NCBI RefSeq assembly: GCF_025370755.1
Contig: NZ_JAMXFC010000018.1
Span: forward strand, 13,547 to 77,546
Direction of reading: 5' to 3'
From: Laspinema sp. D2d
Lineage (GTDB): Bacteria > Cyanobacteriota > Cyanobacteriia > Cyanobacteriales > Laspinemataceae
Length of the DNA: 64,000 nucleotides
The notes beneath the pieces are model-generated. The model did not search any database, was not told the DNA's origin, and worked only from the letters and a program-made list of their open reading frames with translations. The translations under genes were made by a program, and so were the position numbers. Below are positions 51,725 to 62,396 of the stretch, in pieces. Position 1 is the stretch's first letter. Every line of letters starts with the position of its first letter.

Positions 51725-51957
51725 AATTTTTTATCGGAGGGGCCAACAGAAATTGAGGAAGCAGATGCAGCTATCCTGTTATCTTAACAAATTTTTATAA
51801 AAATTTAAGGTATTTTTATAATTGTTGATGAAATAAATTAAAAATTTTTGCTATAATATGTCAGAAAATTCTAAAAGCTTCAATCGATTTATCTCTATTT
51901 GATTATAAGCGACTTTGATTGGGCGTAAAAAGTTCGGGAATGCAGGGCCAGCCTAAC

Positions 51958-52785
51958 ATGAGCAACAGTGCAACCGAATTGGGAAGTGAGCAGTGCAACT
52001 GGCTGGCCTTAAGCATCGGCAATTCAAGACTACACTGGGCCTGGTTTCAGGGCGAAATGTGCAAACAGGTGTGGCACACCCCCCATTTAGACGCCTCTGC
52101 GGCAGAAAAGCTCATCAATGCCTGGAATCGGGGTGAGTTGTGGCATGAAGGTCTGGAGTATCCCGGTCCCCTGGGGCGTGAGGCGATCGCCCCGAACCCG
52201 TCGCTATGGATCGCCTCGGTCGTTCCGCACCAGTTAGCGCTTTGGCAGTCTTACCCGAGATTCAACCGAATTACTTTAGATGAATTGCCCCTGTTAGGAC
52301 TGTATCCCACCCTGGGAATCGATCGCGCCTTGGCCTTAGTGGGGGCCGCCAACGAATGCGGTTGGCCCGTTTTGGTCGTGGATGCCGGAACCGCCCTCAC
52401 CTTGACCGGGGCGGATCCCGAAGGCCGATTAGTCGGAGGGGCCATTCTCCCCGGGTTTGGGTTACAACTCCAATCGTTAACGGAAAACACCGCCGCATTA
52501 CCTGCGGTCACCTTTCCCGGGACGTTACCCCCACGCTGGGCCTTAACCACCGTAGAGGCGATCGCCTCTGGGGTAGTCTATGGGATTGGATCCGGAGTGC
52601 GAGACTTTATAAGCGACTGGAAAGAACGCTTTCCCACCTCTGCGGTGGTGATCACCGGAGGAGGGGGGGAACTCCTCCTGAGATATTTCCAAGAGCGTGC
52701 ACCGGACCTGGCAAAACGGGCGATCGCCATGCCGGATCTAATTTTTTCCGGCATTTGCTGCATCAAACACCAGCGATCGCGGTAA
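51958..52785 (+). CDS. coaX: Type III pantothenate kinase
   Basis: The 275-aa protein from ATG 51958 (MSNSATEL, AGGG about 8 nt upstream) phosphorylates pantothenate, the first step of coenzyme A synthesis. Motifs seen are LSIGNSRLHWAWF (phosphate-binding, near 20), LGIDRALALVGA, VLVVDAGTALTLTG and GGAILPGF, VEAIASGVVYGI, VVITGGGGELL. In-frame starts further upstream exist (TTG at 51919 and ATG at 51940) but have poor ribosome sites. Cyanobacterial CoaX often diverges in its N-terminus like this. It diverges from the sensor kinase gene; the 230-bp gap is AT-rich. Confidence 0.88.
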   Translation: MSNSATELGSEQCNWLALSIGNSRLHWAWFQGEMCKQVWHTPHLDASAAEKLINAWNRGELWHEGLEYPGPLGREAIAPNPSLWIASVVPHQLALWQSYPRFNRITLDELPLLGLYPTLGIDRALALVGAANECGWPVLVVDAGTALTLTGADPEGRLVGGAILPGFGLQLQSLTENTAALPAVTFPGTLPPRWALTTVEAIASGVVYGIGSGVRDFISDWKERFPTSAVVITGGGGELLLRYFQERAPDLAKRAIAMPDLIFSGICCIKHQRSR

Positions 52786-52800
52786 AGTTGAGGGGATTAA

Positions 52801-53640
52801 TTACACCTCAGCCTCGGTTTGCGCCTCTCTATTAGAAATAAAATCTCGAATCTGTTGGGCGACGAGATCCGGGAGTTCCTCGGGTAAATTAGAGTGACCC
52901 TCGGGAATGCGGCGTAAATCCGCATCAGCGATCGCCCGATGGTAGGTTTCCGCTAAGGCAACTGCCGTGGGAGTATCGCGATCGCCGATTAAAATCAAAG
53001 CCGGAATTTTCAGCCAACTCAAACGGTCCTGCAACAACTCCCCTTCAATTTCACTCTGCCGACGTTGGAACAAAATCTGACAAGCTACCCCAAATTTTTG
53101 TAAGCGATCGGCATTTAACAACGCTTGATGCATCACTTGGTGCAAGCGCAAAATTCGGGCGAGGGGAAAGAGGACCGATTGTAACTTACGAATCAAAGGC
53201 AATGCCTGAATCCAAAGGCGAGTCCTAAACCAGCGGTTTTTCAAGCCTTCCACCTGGACCCCTTCCGGAGTCAGCAACACCAATCCTGGCACAACCTCGG
53301 GATATTTCAGGGCGTAACTTGCCGCCACCCAAGCACCGAGAGAATCCCCCACCAAATAAACAGGGCCAGGGTTGACGGTTTCCAAAAATTCGTGTAGACA
53401 CTCCACCTGGAGGGCGATCGAGTAGTGAATATTCGGCTGTTCCGACTCACCAAACCCGAGTAAATCTAAAGCAAAACAGTGATAATTGGCCCGCAGGCGC
53501 TCAATCACCGACACCCATTGAGCGCTATCACTCCACGAACCATGCAAAAATACTAGAGTGAGTCCCTCCTGGCCGACTTCGCGCCAGAACAGTTGCCCTT
53601 GGGACAGTTTGATTCGGGAATTGCGGAGCGGTAGAGTCAT
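52801..53640 (-). CDS. Alpha/beta hydrolase
   Basis: The 279-aa protein starting at ATG 53640 (MTLPLRNS, AAGGA upstream) has the oxyanion HG motif LVFLHGSW, the nucleophile elbow GDSLGAWVA (Ser near 105), an acid in LILIGDRDTPT and His in IPEGHSNLPEEL. This is a complete catalytic triad. A frame extension to 53715 is open but unlikely to be translated. The substrate is not predictable; the family includes esterases, lipases and C-C hydrolases. It converges with coaX, 15 bp apart. Confidence 0.85.
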   Translation of the reverse strand: MTLPLRNSRIKLSQGQLFWREVGQEGLTLVFLHGSWSDSAQWVSVIERLRANYHCFALDLLGFGESEQPNIHYSIALQVECLHEFLETVNPGPVYLVGDSLGAWVAASYALKYPEVVPGLVLLTPEGVQVEGLKNRWFRTRLWIQALPLIRKLQSVLFPLARILRLHQVMHQALLNADRLQKFGVACQILFQRRQSEIEGELLQDRLSWLKIPALILIGDRDTPTAVALAETYHRAIADADLRRIPEGHSNLPEELPDLVAQQIRDFISNREAQTEAEV

Positions 53641-53775
53641 CCTGAGTCCTTGAAACGCATCCGTATCGAGATAAGGGTTTATGAAGATGGAGGAGTTGAG
53701 GAGCGCAGTTATCAAGAAGGAAACCCGAGGTCACTCCTCCCCGCCCAAATCAGGGTACCATGCTCCCCGACCCAA

Positions 53776-54231
53776 TTAAGCGACCGCAGTCACACCATTG
53801 AGAAAGTCCTGTAATTGGCGATCGTGGTCATGGGACAATTGCCCTAAAGGGAGAGAATCCCGGTCAAATGCTTTGACTTCCAGAATTTCGGCGGTATCAT
53901 AGATTTTCATTTCCCCTTGGACCTGTGCCGCAACGACCACGCAGATCGAATGAATCCGGGGATCGCGATCGGGGGCGGAATAAATTCCGACTAAACGACC
54001 GACTTCCGTTACTTCTAAGCCCGTTTCTTCCGTGAGTTCCCGTTTTAAAGTATTGGGAATATCTTCTCCCCAGTCCACCATGCCTCCGGGTAGACCCCAC
54101 TTGCCATTATCCCGACGGCGCACCAACACGATTTGACCGTTGTCTAACAGCGGGATAATGCTAATTCCGAGGACGGGATGTCGAAACACAATCCCGAGTA
54201 CGGCTTGAGTAAAATGCCATAAGCGCTTCAT
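53776..54231 (-). CDS. Nudix hydrolase
   Basis: The 151-aa protein carries a full Nudix box, GGMVDWGEDIPNTLKREL followed by TEETGLEV (G-x5-E-x7-REL-x2-EExGL), in residues 48-73. Flanking strands VLVRRRDNGKWGLPGG and the C-terminal FDRDSLPLGQLSHDHDR fit. Such enzymes hydrolyse nucleoside diphosphates linked to another group. An N-terminal hydrophobic stretch (VLGIVFRHPVLGISIIPLL) is part of the fold or a weak membrane contact. Specificity is not determinable from sequence. Confidence 0.88.
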   Translation of the reverse strand: MKRLWHFTQAVLGIVFRHPVLGISIIPLLDNGQIVLVRRRDNGKWGLPGGMVDWGEDIPNTLKRELTEETGLEVTEVGRLVGIYSAPDRDPRIHSICVVVAAQVQGEMKIYDTAEILEVKAFDRDSLPLGQLSHDHDRQLQDFLNGVTAVA

Positions 54232-55088
54232 AAATCAAATCATCCTGGATTCAACGACCACCACCTAGACTCCATCTTTCTACCCCGATCGCCTGATTGT
54301 TTAGGCTTGATCTGACTCCTTCCCTCTGCTCCATGAGCAAACATCAACGAGAAACAACCCGGTGACTTGAGCCACGAGATGAACAGGTTGCCAACCCGTC
54401 CTGATTTTAACCTACAACCTGTCAGAATCATCACCGTTGATGAGTCTACAAGATTTCCACCCAACAAATCCTAACTTTCCCAACTTCACATCCCATCCTC
54501 CCCATCTCCCCCATCCCCCCCATCTCCCCCATCCCCCCCAGGCCCCCGGAAAGGGATACCTCTTTACTGTTATCATGGATTCAGTGCTACGCTTTTTTCG
54601 GTCATGCCTGAGATTGAGATTCCATAGAACTCAGCTTGCAGTCTTTGCCGAGAGCAATTCGAGAAATTGTGCGTTCCCTAGCATAGAATAGTGGATCGGA
54701 TTCATCCTTACAGTAGCGGGCGTCCACTGCCCCATCCAAAAGAGACTTACGGGATGATGGGCGATCGCTTGTTTTCTTTCGGGAGAAAGGTTCTCATCTC
54801 AACCCGAATGGATGGGATTGAGCCTATTCCCATCCGAAAGGGGTGAGCTGGGGTTCACCCTCGGTACGAAACTGCTCGGATATCGGGTGGGAGTGCTAAC
54901 CCTGACCCCTGCTTTCAGGAATTCAGTCCCCTTGCCCTGTTTGTTCTAACTCGTGATTGTGCAATTGACAACTGTGCAATCCCTAGGGCGATCGCCGGGG
55001 GGTCACCCTGTACCTCGCGGCGATCGGACCCGAGAGCTACCCTAGAGCCAAAAGTCATTTTTGTTGTTTATCCATGAGGTCCATAATA
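54232..55088. other. 857-bp gene-poor region with pyrimidine satellite
   Basis: No gene is supported. Bases 54491-54550 hold a CATCTCCCC/CATCCCCCC array, the opposite-strand form of the purine 9-mer satellite seen at 26555 and 58575. The remainder is moderately GC-rich with scattered HIP1 sites. Confidence 0.5.
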
Positions 55089-55256
55089 ATGGCAAAACGT
55101 CGCAATCCTAAAAAAGAAAAAGCACAACGGAACAAAGCTTATGCTCGCCAATTCCGCAAACCGACTAATTCCGGTCGCTTTTTCAAGAACCGTAATTCTA
55201 ATATGAATGGCAACCGTGACGAAAACAGCGAAAACACAGAAGGGGAAGAAAACTAA
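55089..55256 (+). CDS. Small basic protein with acidic tail (55 aa)
   Basis: The 55-aa protein from ATG 55089 begins MAKRRNPKKEKAQRNKAYAR and ends with an acidic, Asn-rich tail (NRDENSENTEGEEN). GAGGT lies about 9 nt upstream. The lysine/arginine-rich start resembles a short conserved cyanobacterial protein seen next to many unrelated genes; I cannot name it. It may bind nucleic acid or ribosomes, which is inference from charge. Confidence 0.65.
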   Translation: MAKRRNPKKEKAQRNKAYARQFRKPTNSGRFFKNRNSNMNGNRDENSENTEGEEN

Positions 55257-56417
55257 CGGAATTCTCTGGGATTTAAACCTCAGTCATGAGGGAGTTTATC
55301 CCCCGATGAAGTGGGGTTAATCAAGAGAAGGAAGTCCGGTTGAATCACGGATTTTTGAGAGATTTGGGAGAGTAAAGGGGAGTCGAAGTGGAGAGTCAGT
55401 TACCCTAGAGGTGACTGGCAACTTTGCGCTCCCGGGTGATCAACCCAAGACATCGAGCGGTTGCATGGAGAACATCTTCTAACCTCGCAACTCGAATCCC
55501 CCAGTGGGAAAAACATCGGTTCTGAGTGGGCGATCGCCATAAGATTGCCCACTACCGAATTTTTCGGAAATTCCCAGGCGATCGCCTGCTCAAATCCAGT
55601 CTCGAACTTGCTCCCCGAGGATGGGTCAAGCCTTAAAGTTGGGGTGAAACCCCTTGACTGCTGCCCATTCATGAGGTTAATCAGGGACGATTTATCCCGT
55701 CTTAAATTCTCCCAGACCGTCATGAGAATTCGGGACAAACTGACCGAAACTGGGGGAGGGATAATACCAGAATAAGCTAAATTTTCTGGGATATAAAGAG
55801 AAGACTTCAGCCCCGAAGACCAAGGGAAAGAAAGCCAGACTATTACAAAGTCATAAAAAATTTACGCAAACCGCAAAAATTGACAATTTTTCTTTTTAAT
55901 CCCTTAAATTTGTTAAAACTTTATAAAAACTCGTTTTTAGGGGTCCGGAAATTCGTTAAAACTTTATAAACAATGGTTTCCCTGATTCGAGAAATCGGAT
56001 AAAATCTTGATAAAACCTAACCCAGAAGAGGGGCGAGAAAAGGGGGTATCCAGGGAAGGAGGGAAAACTTCACGGACCCCATCAAATCTGGGGATGAGGT
56101 CGAAATGCCTCAATCCCTAGGAAAACTTCACTCCCTCCCATCGCTTTTGCTGCTGAAGAATACCCATTTCGGTGAGGAAAGGGAATTTCGGCGATCGGGT
56201 AAAGTTCTGACCCCTTGAGTGCTTTCCTGGGACAGATAGCCTCAATCTGTTCCGGTTTAGACTGATGAAAAAGGGTCCTCTCCAGGGGTAGAGTAAAAGA
56301 AAAGTAACAGCGTTTGTCCCTTCAAGGGGTAGGGGAAAATCGCGATAGCGAGACAGGCGCTGGGTCTGTTGTATGCAGAGAAACGGCTCATAGAGCGGCA
56401 CGGAGTAAAAAAAAGCA
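55257..56417. other. 1.16-kb intergenic region with AT-rich repeats
   Basis: No gene is supported; a minus-strand frame at 55400-55738 has no family character. GTTAAAACTTTATAAA is repeated at 55912-55927 and 55955-55970, and AT-rich sequence continues to 56010, so the WD40 promoter is likely here. A plausible site GGAG lies 14 nt before the WD40 ATG. Confidence 0.45.
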
Positions 56418-58571
56418 ATGGCAAATCATCCAACTCAGCCAGTCCATGCTCAGGCGGCGATCGCAGATATCGAAGCAAGAATCGATACCCTCACCACGGC
56501 TGCAACGCAGGGACCCTCGGGATTAGAGCAGGTCATCAAGGCATTAAAGGACGAATCAGAACCCGTGCAGCGTGCGGCGTATTTGCTGCTGCGGAATCGG
56601 CCAGAACTAGAGGTTCGCAAAGTCTTACAAGACTATAACCCCTATCGCTTTTTTAAGTGCATTCGCACGATGGGGGGACATTCTAGCCGGATTTATTCCG
56701 TGGCAATTAGTCCCAATGGCCGCTTAGTAGCCAGTGGTAGCAATGACAATACTATTAAACTCTGGAATCTGGAAACCGGAGAAGAACTCGGCATTCTCAG
56801 TGGACATTCCGACTGGGTGGATTCCGTTGCTTTTAGTCCCGATGGTCGCTTGCTTGCCAGTGGCAGTGGGGATGCCACCCTCAAACTCTGGACGATTCAT
56901 GAGGAAAACTCTCCCAAAATAGCCTCCCTCAAACAGACCCTCACCGGCCATTCCCGGTGGGTCACTTCAGTCACCTTTAGTCCCGATAGCCAACTGCTGG
57001 TTTCGGGTTCCAAAGATAATACGATTAAAGTGTGGAATGTGGAGAGGGGGGAAGAAGTTAGAACCCTAGAGGGTCATTACGACTGGGTATATTCTGTCGC
57101 ATTTAGTTCCGATGGTAAACAGTTGGTTAGTGGCGGAGACAGCACGGTTAAATTATGGAATATTGACACCGGGGAAGAATTACAAACCTTTACCGGACAT
57201 CGGGACTGGGTGTATTCCGTTGCTTTGAGTCCTGATGGACAACAGATTGCCAGTGGGAGTGAAGATGGCACGATTAAACTCTGGAGTGTGAGTGACCCGA
57301 GGGCGATCGCAACCCTCACCGGCCATACGGCGGGAGTTAATGCGGTCACTTTCAGTCTGGAAGGACGGTTGCTGATCAGTGCCAGTGCCGATGATACGGT
57401 GCAACTGTGGAATGTAGAAACGGGGAAAATCCCTGAAAATTCAGCTTTAAAAACCCTTAGAGGACATGGCGAGTGGGTCAGTTCTCTGGCGATCGCGCCT
57501 GATGGACGCCGGTTAATCAGCGGCAGCGGCGATCGCACCCTGAAAGTCTGGAGTTTAGAAACCGGGGAAGAACTCCGCACCCTGGGAGGAGACGCCGAGT
57601 GGGTGGATTCCGTTGTCTTTACCCCCGATGGTCAAATGGTCGGCAGTGGCAGTGGCGGAGACACCGCCAAATGGAACCTGCACAGTGGCGAAGAATTGCG
57701 ATCGCTCAGTGGTATTTCTAGCTGGGTCGAAGATATCGCCGTCAGTCCCGACGGCACTCGCGTCGCCAGTGGCAGTGAAGATGGACTCGTCAAAATCTGG
57801 AGTCTCAACAGTGGCGTTCTCGCTATCCTCCTCTCCGGACATACCGAAGGCGTCTGGTCCGTCACCTTCAGTCCCGATAGCAAACTCCTCGCCTCCGGTA
57901 GTGGTGATGAAACCATCAAAATCTGGAACCTACAAACCGGCAAAGAAATTCGCACCCTACGCGGACATTCCTATCGCGTCGATGCCGTCGCCATCCATCC
58001 GAAGCTTCCCATTTTAGCCAGTGGGTCTGCTGATGAAACCATCAAACTCTGGAACCTCGACACCGGAGTAGAAATTAACACCTTAGAAGGCCATTCCGAC
58101 GCCGTATCCTCGGTCCTGTTCAGTCCTGATGGAGAAACGTTAGCCAGTAGCAGCATGGATGGCACCATCAAACTCTGGAACTGGAATACCTTTGAAGAAC
58201 TCGGCACCCTAGAGGGTCATACCGATGCCGTTAACTCCATCAGCTTCAGTCCCAGCGGCAAAACCATCGCCAGTGGCTGTGAAGATGGCACCATCAAACT
58301 CTGGAACTTGCTCACCTGTGAGGAACGCGGTACCCTTTCCGCTCATTCAGAACCCGTTAATTCCGTCGCCTTCAGTCGCGATGGCTATCAATTGGCGAGT
58401 GGGAGTGCAGACAGTACCCTCAAAATCTGGCATTTGCGCACTGGGAAAGAATTCCGGATGTTTTCCGGCCATTCTAACTGGGTCAATGCCGTCGCCTTCA
58501 GTCCCTCCACTTCTCATTTTATCGTCAGTGGCAGCGCTGATGGAACGGTTAAAGTTTGGGGAGTGGAGTGA
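56418..58571 (+). CDS. WD40 protein with about 15 repeats and a HEAT-like N-terminus
   Basis: The 717-aa protein starts with about 95 residues that include a HEAT-like helical segment ([19 protein letters not shown]) and [12 protein letters not shown], the same module found in the zinc-ribbon WD40 protein at 31648-33480. About 15 WD40 repeats fill the remainder, each with an SPDG turn and KLW or KIW end, enough for two propellers. No kinase or caspase domain is attached, so it is probably a scaffold. High DNA similarity among repeats suggests recent expansion. Its 3' end runs into a G-rich satellite. Confidence 0.88.
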   Translation: MANHPTQPVHAQAAIADIEARIDTLTTAATQGPSGLEQVIKALKDESEPVQRAAYLLLRNRPELEVRKVLQDYNPYRFFKCIRTMGGHSSRIYSVAISPNGRLVASGSNDNTIKLWNLETGEELGILSGHSDWVDSVAFSPDGRLLASGSGDATLKLWTIHEENSPKIASLKQTLTGHSRWVTSVTFSPDSQLLVSGSKDNTIKVWNVERGEEVRTLEGHYDWVYSVAFSSDGKQLVSGGDSTVKLWNIDTGEELQTFTGHRDWVYSVALSPDGQQIASGSEDGTIKLWSVSDPRAIATLTGHTAGVNAVTFSLEGRLLISASADDTVQLWNVETGKIPENSALKTLRGHGEWVSSLAIAPDGRRLISGSGDRTLKVWSLETGEELRTLGGDAEWVDSVVFTPDGQMVGSGSGGDTAKWNLHSGEELRSLSGISSWVEDIAVSPDGTRVASGSEDGLVKIWSLNSGVLAILLSGHTEGVWSVTFSPDSKLLASGSGDETIKIWNLQTGKEIRTLRGHSYRVDAVAIHPKLPILASGSADETIKLWNLDTGVEINTLEGHSDAVSSVLFSPDGETLASSSMDGTIKLWNWNTFEELGTLEGHTDAVNSISFSPSGKTIASGCEDGTIKLWNLLTCEERGTLSAHSEPVNSVAFSRDGYQLASGSADSTLKIWHLRTGKEFRMFSGHSNWVNAVAFSPSTSHFIVSGSADGTVKVWGVE

Positions 58572-58850
58572 TTGGGGAGGATGGGGAGGATGGGGGGGAT
58601 AGGGAGGATGGGGGGGATAGGGAGGATGGGGGGGATAGGGAGGATGGGGGGGATAGGGAGGATGGGGAGGATGGGGAGGATGGGGAGGATTGGGGAGAAA
58701 CAAGGACGGGCGTTGTAACGTTGAACATCTCTCCCGGATCTCCCCCATCCTCCCCATCTCCCCCATCTCCCCCATCTCCCCCATCTCCCCCATCTACCCC
58801 ATCTCCCCCATCCTCCCCATCTCCCCCATCTCCCCCATCCCCCATCCCCA
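58565..58850. repeat. Head-to-head G-rich and C-rich satellite arrays
   Basis: Bases 58565-58695 are G-rich units (GGATGGGGGGGATAGGGA, 18-bp period). Bases 58738-58850 are CATCTCCCC units, the complementary type on the same strand. The spacer (about 58696-58737) is non-repetitive. The halves can pair into a large imperfect stem, and the G-runs could form quadruplexes. It lies between the WD40 stop and the pentapeptide gene stop. Confidence 0.85.
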
Positions 58851-59636
58851 TCACCAATGAACGGAATGCGCCTGAACCGGGGGTTTAACGGCTACATTCT
58901 CTTGGCGATTTTCCCTTAACTGGCGGAAGTTAGAGCGATCGCCTCGGTAGCCAGTTGGCATGACGAGGCGTTTGTAATCGGTAGTGAGGTCGAAGTTAAC
59001 CTGGTTTAAATCGGCATGATAGAAATTCACACTGTTGAGAGAGGCATTGTCAAAACAAGCCTCACTTAAACAGGCTTCTACAAAAAAAGTGCCGAACAAC
59101 TGAGCACGTCTGAAATTAGCTCCGGCTAGATTGGCTTGTTTGAGGAACGTTCCCAGCAAAAAGGTCTCGGAAAAATTGGCCTTTGTGAGATGAGAATAGG
59201 CCAAGTCCGCTGCAGTGAGATTAGCCCCCGTGAAATTTGCCTTCGGTAACTGGACCTCGACTAACCTAGCCCCGGTTAAATTGGCTTCACTGAAATTCGG
59301 TCCCCGGGCATCTTCCCGGCCTAAAATTAGACCATTGAGGATGGCCCCGGCGAGGTTGACGCCGGTAAAGTTGGCTTCACCCGCGATCGCGTGAGACAGT
59401 TCAATCCCACTCAGATTGGAATAGGAAAGGTTCGCCCGAGTGAGATCGGCACCGCTGAGGTCTGCATTGCTCAAATCGGCACCGCTCAGATCAGCCCCGA
59501 CGAGATCAACGCCCATGAGATTAATATGGGGTAAGGAAGCCCCACGCAGATCTAAACCACTGAGATCCAACAGCAAAAAGTCACGTTGTCCGGCTTCATA
59601 ATGATTCAGCAGGTCCTCAGCACTCATTCGTTTCAT
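58851..59636 (-). CDS. Pentapeptide-repeat protein
   Basis: The 261-aa protein begins MKRMSAEDLLNHYEAGQRDF, a common lead-in. About 20-25 pentapeptides of type A(D/N)LSG follow (residues 25-215: SGADLSNADLSGADLTRANL, ANFTGVNLAGAIL, ANLAGANFRRAQLFG), expected to fold as a right-handed quadrilateral beta-helix. The tail (TDYKRLVMPTGYRGDRSNFRQL) is non-repeat. There is no signal peptide. Functions vary widely in this family; none is shown here. Its 3' end is at the edge of the satellite array. Confidence 0.88.
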   Translation of the reverse strand: MKRMSAEDLLNHYEAGQRDFLLLDLSGLDLRGASLPHINLMGVDLVGADLSGADLSNADLSGADLTRANLSYSNLSGIELSHAIAGEANFTGVNLAGAILNGLILGREDARGPNFSEANLTGARLVEVQLPKANFTGANLTAADLAYSHLTKANFSETFLLGTFLKQANLAGANFRRAQLFGTFFVEACLSEACFDNASLNSVNFYHADLNQVNFDLTTDYKRLVMPTGYRGDRSNFRQLRENRQENVAVKPPVQAHSVHW

Positions 59637-59862
59637 AGGTTGCCCTTACTCTGGTTGCGCTTACAGGGGGGCTGCACAAATTCATCCACCACCCAAGGGC
59701 ATGAATTGGCAAAAACCACCCCTCCAACTTGCGCGAAAATCGGGCTGCATCCGGACTTTTTGCTGCTCTCACCTAGGTTGATGATCATGGCGATCGCCCC
59801 TTATGCACTGCTCCATTCCCTCTGCGTTTCTAGGGGCAATTGGAGAGTTGCCCCGAGTCCAT

Positions 59863-60855
59863 TTAGGGTTCCTTCTCGGCAGGGGGTTCGACAATGTATT
59901 GATTGGCGGGGGAATTTTCCGGTAGGGCTTCCATGCGTCCAGCATGGACTAAGCTTTGATAAATCAAGGCAGCAGCGGAACCCCGACTTAACTGTTCGTT
60001 GGGTTGGAGCACTGAGGGATCGGGATGATTGACCACGATATTTGCTTCGGTTGCCGCTAGGATCGGGTCAGTCGCCTCAGAAGGGATGCGATCGGCATCT
60101 GTATAATAGGCGGTTAAATTTGGGGTCGGTTGTTTGGTAACAAAGGATTGTGGTGTGGGTTCTTCCACAGAAGGTCCCGGTTGTGCTGCCGGTTGTGCGT
60201 TGGCTCGCTGAATTAACCATAACGGTTGCATCATGGCTGTAAACGCCAGGGGAAATGCCAGTTGTCGTTTGGCAACCGGGCGTTTCCCACGAGATGAGGG
60301 GGAAGTGCGATCGCCCGCTTGAGCCGCCGTAGCCGTTGGACGAACTTGGACCAATTGTAAACCTTGTGCTAAGGACGTAATCGCCTCAGCTCTGGTCATT
60401 TCTCGCTGGGGATAGAATAATTTATTATTAGAAAAGGCATCCATAAAACCGCCTTGATAGGCTTCCTCGATCGCCGGAACTGCCCAATGATTTTCAGGAA
60501 CATCATTAAACGCACTGCCACTGGAAATTTGGCGTTTTTCCGTTACATCAAAGGCTTGACGGATGAGGGCGGCAAACTCATCCCGCTCGATATGTTGATT
60601 GGGTCGAAAGGTTCCGTCGGGATATCCTACTATAATCTCTTCTTGTGCTAACCCTTCAATAAACGGACTGGCCCAATAATTGGATTTGACATCCGGGAAT
60701 GCGCTTTTTTGTTGCGTTTTTTGGGGTTTTTGGGGTTGTTGACCCTGGGCTGAAGCTGTTTCTAAGTTCCACAAATCCGGAACGGTAACCCCGGCAGTCA
60801 CGCCGAGAACAATAGAACTAAGGATGGCGATGGGCCATTTCAATGAAAAAACCAT
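59863..60855 (-). CDS. SLH-domain secreted protein
   Basis: The 330-aa protein has an N-terminal signal-type hydrophobic stretch (KWPIAILSSIVLGVTAGV, 6-23) with possible cleavage after ASA. It has two clear SLH domains (FPDVKSNYWASPFIEGLAQE with FRPNQHIERDEFAALI, and FNDVPENHWAVPAIEEAYQG with REMTRAEAI). A central Gln/Ala/Pro region contains a hydrophobic PLAFTAMMQPLWLI. A third, partial SLH-like segment follows (LQPNEQLSRGSAAALIYQSL, near 285). SLH modules tether proteins to the cell wall or outer envelope. No porin barrel is present, so a wall-anchoring role is likely. Confidence 0.85.
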   Translation of the reverse strand: MVFSLKWPIAILSSIVLGVTAGVTVPDLWNLETASAQGQQPQKPQKTQQKSAFPDVKSNYWASPFIEGLAQEEIIVGYPDGTFRPNQHIERDEFAALIRQAFDVTEKRQISSGSAFNDVPENHWAVPAIEEAYQGGFMDAFSNNKLFYPQREMTRAEAITSLAQGLQLVQVRPTATAAQAGDRTSPSSRGKRPVAKRQLAFPLAFTAMMQPLWLIQRANAQPAAQPGPSVEEPTPQSFVTKQPTPNLTAYYTDADRIPSEATDPILAATEANIVVNHPDPSVLQPNEQLSRGSAAALIYQSLVHAGRMEALPENSPANQYIVEPPAEKEP

Positions 60856-61172
60856 AATTAATATGCTCCTGACTGCTGGCGGCTCAAAGGGGGAATCAAT
60901 AAGTGATTTAATAGTTGTGAGAGAAGGAAAGGATTTAGTCGGGTGGATTATTGTATTGTATAGAAAATCTCACTCCTGATGAGAATTACAATTAAGGAGT
61001 GGGATACTCTCACGCTCTTGCTGTTGTAGCAAGGAGTGGGATGGTCCCACTCCTTTCATAATTCTCCCATTCAGGACATCCGAGGTGAGTCTCGGGTTTA
61101 CTAACGACACCGCTCGGAACTGATCTCACCGGGATAGATTGATTCCGAAGCGTGAATCAATTGGGAATGGGT
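60856..61172. repeat. Intergenic hairpins with repeated AGGAGTGGGA
   Basis: ATCTCACTCCT/AGGAGTGGGAT (60967-60977 with 60995-61005) and the perfect 11-bp stem AAGGAGTGGGA-TGG-TCCCACTCCTT (61031-61055) share one motif. They follow the PRC/DUF2382 stop and precede the SLH gene on the minus strand, so they may end the first or regulate the second. Confidence 0.6.
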
Positions 61173-62144
61173 TTAGCGGCGCTTTTTCTCTTCAACAATC
61201 GGATTTCCTTCGCGCTTGACTTCTAACTCTTCCCGGCGTAGAGTTTCTTCCGCTTCAACTGTATTGCGTTCAACTTCTTTGTGAATTTTAACTTCCTCTC
61301 GGACAAATGCTTCTTTGTGAATGTCTGCGTTTTCTTGATAGACTTCAACCCGAGCAATTTCTGTATCTTTAAAAGCGGTTTCACCCGCAGTCAGAGCCTG
61401 TTCAGTTCCGATCGCTTCGCGGATTTCCACAACAACTTTTTCATTTTCCACAGGAATTGCCGTCTTTGCCCGTTCGGTTACGACTCGTTTGCTGACTAAA
61501 ACTTCCCCAGTTTTTTCGCGGTGTTTGTTCGCGACGAGGCGTTCTTCATAAAGCTTGAGTTTTTTATGATCTAAATCCGTTGTATTGTAGAGAGAAGGTT
61601 CGCGATCGTAACTATAATAGTCATCGTCACGAGCCACGAGGCGATCGCTTTCCGGGGTAGTCATCGCAGGGTTTGGAGTCTGGGGAAGGGTCGGAGGCAT
61701 TACTTGACGACCCGTAGCCGTTGCTGCTACACCGGCCCCTTCTACCGGAGGACTGTCTTCGACTGCGGCGGAATTTTCCACACTGGGAACGCCATAAATC
61801 GATCGCACATTTTGCTCATAATGGCGATCGACGACGGTATCTTCACGGTATTCCGGCAGTTGTTCCGCTTGTGCTTTGGTTTCCAGACCCATCGCATAGA
61901 TCCGGCGGTGATCGTTATCGACTCGGCAACGCCCGATCGGAATCAAGACCCGTTTTCCAAACACCCAAAATCCGGTATCGATAACGAGATAGCGAAAATA
62001 ACCAGATTCATCAACTAGGGCATCATCAACATGACCAATTTTTTCATCGTTGTTGGCCGCATAAACGTCATAGCCTTTAATATCATCCCCCTCAAATAAA
62101 TCGTTTCGGTAGTTGGGATAAAAATCCTCAAGTTTGTAAAGCAT
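61173..62144 (-). CDS. PRC-barrel / DUF2382 (YsnF/AvaK-like) protein
   Basis: The 323-aa protein starts best at ATG 62144 (MLYKLEDF), because AAGGAG lies at proper distance; ATG 62153 overlaps that site. Residues 5-90 are a PRC barrel (DIKGYDVYAANNDEKIGHVD, VLIPIGRCRVD). A low-complexity linker (130-175) follows, then the DUF2382 domain (LKLYEERLVANKHREKTGEV, VSKRVVTERAKTAIPVENE, charged EVKIHKEVERNTVEAEETLR). Relatives (AvaK, YsnF) are stress or akinete proteins. It is divergent from a small membrane protein gene. A cytoplasmic stress role is inference. Confidence 0.85.
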   Translation of the reverse strand: MLYKLEDFYPNYRNDLFEGDDIKGYDVYAANNDEKIGHVDDALVDESGYFRYLVIDTGFWVFGKRVLIPIGRCRVDNDHRRIYAMGLETKAQAEQLPEYREDTVVDRHYEQNVRSIYGVPSVENSAAVEDSPPVEGAGVAATATGRQVMPPTLPQTPNPAMTTPESDRLVARDDDYYSYDREPSLYNTTDLDHKKLKLYEERLVANKHREKTGEVLVSKRVVTERAKTAIPVENEKVVVEIREAIGTEQALTAGETAFKDTEIARVEVYQENADIHKEAFVREEVKIHKEVERNTVEAEETLRREELEVKREGNPIVEEKKRR

Positions 62145-62396
62145 CCTTGTCATCTCCTTAAAATTTTGTTACATTTATCTTCTATGTCTCTATATTAGAA
62201 AAAATAATAGGTTGTCCCCTCTACCTGACGATTGAGTTTTGGTCGGGTCTAATGGGGTTAACTTATATCCCTAGATAGATAGATAAAACTGCCAATCCGC
62301 CTTACAGTAATCCATAATTGATGCAAACATTCTCCGCAGTGTCTGCATTGGGCTTTAAAAAAAATTAACGGAAGTAGGGTAAGGGAGATAATAACC

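Noticed and set aside
55400-55775. Frames on both strands after the 55-aa gene
   Set aside because: Unusual composition and no recognisable motif on either strand.
58347-58888. Overlapping frames in the G-rich/C-rich satellites
   Set aside because: Repeat units divisible by three keep all frames open; the products (GGDGED, PPHPPH) are low-complexity.
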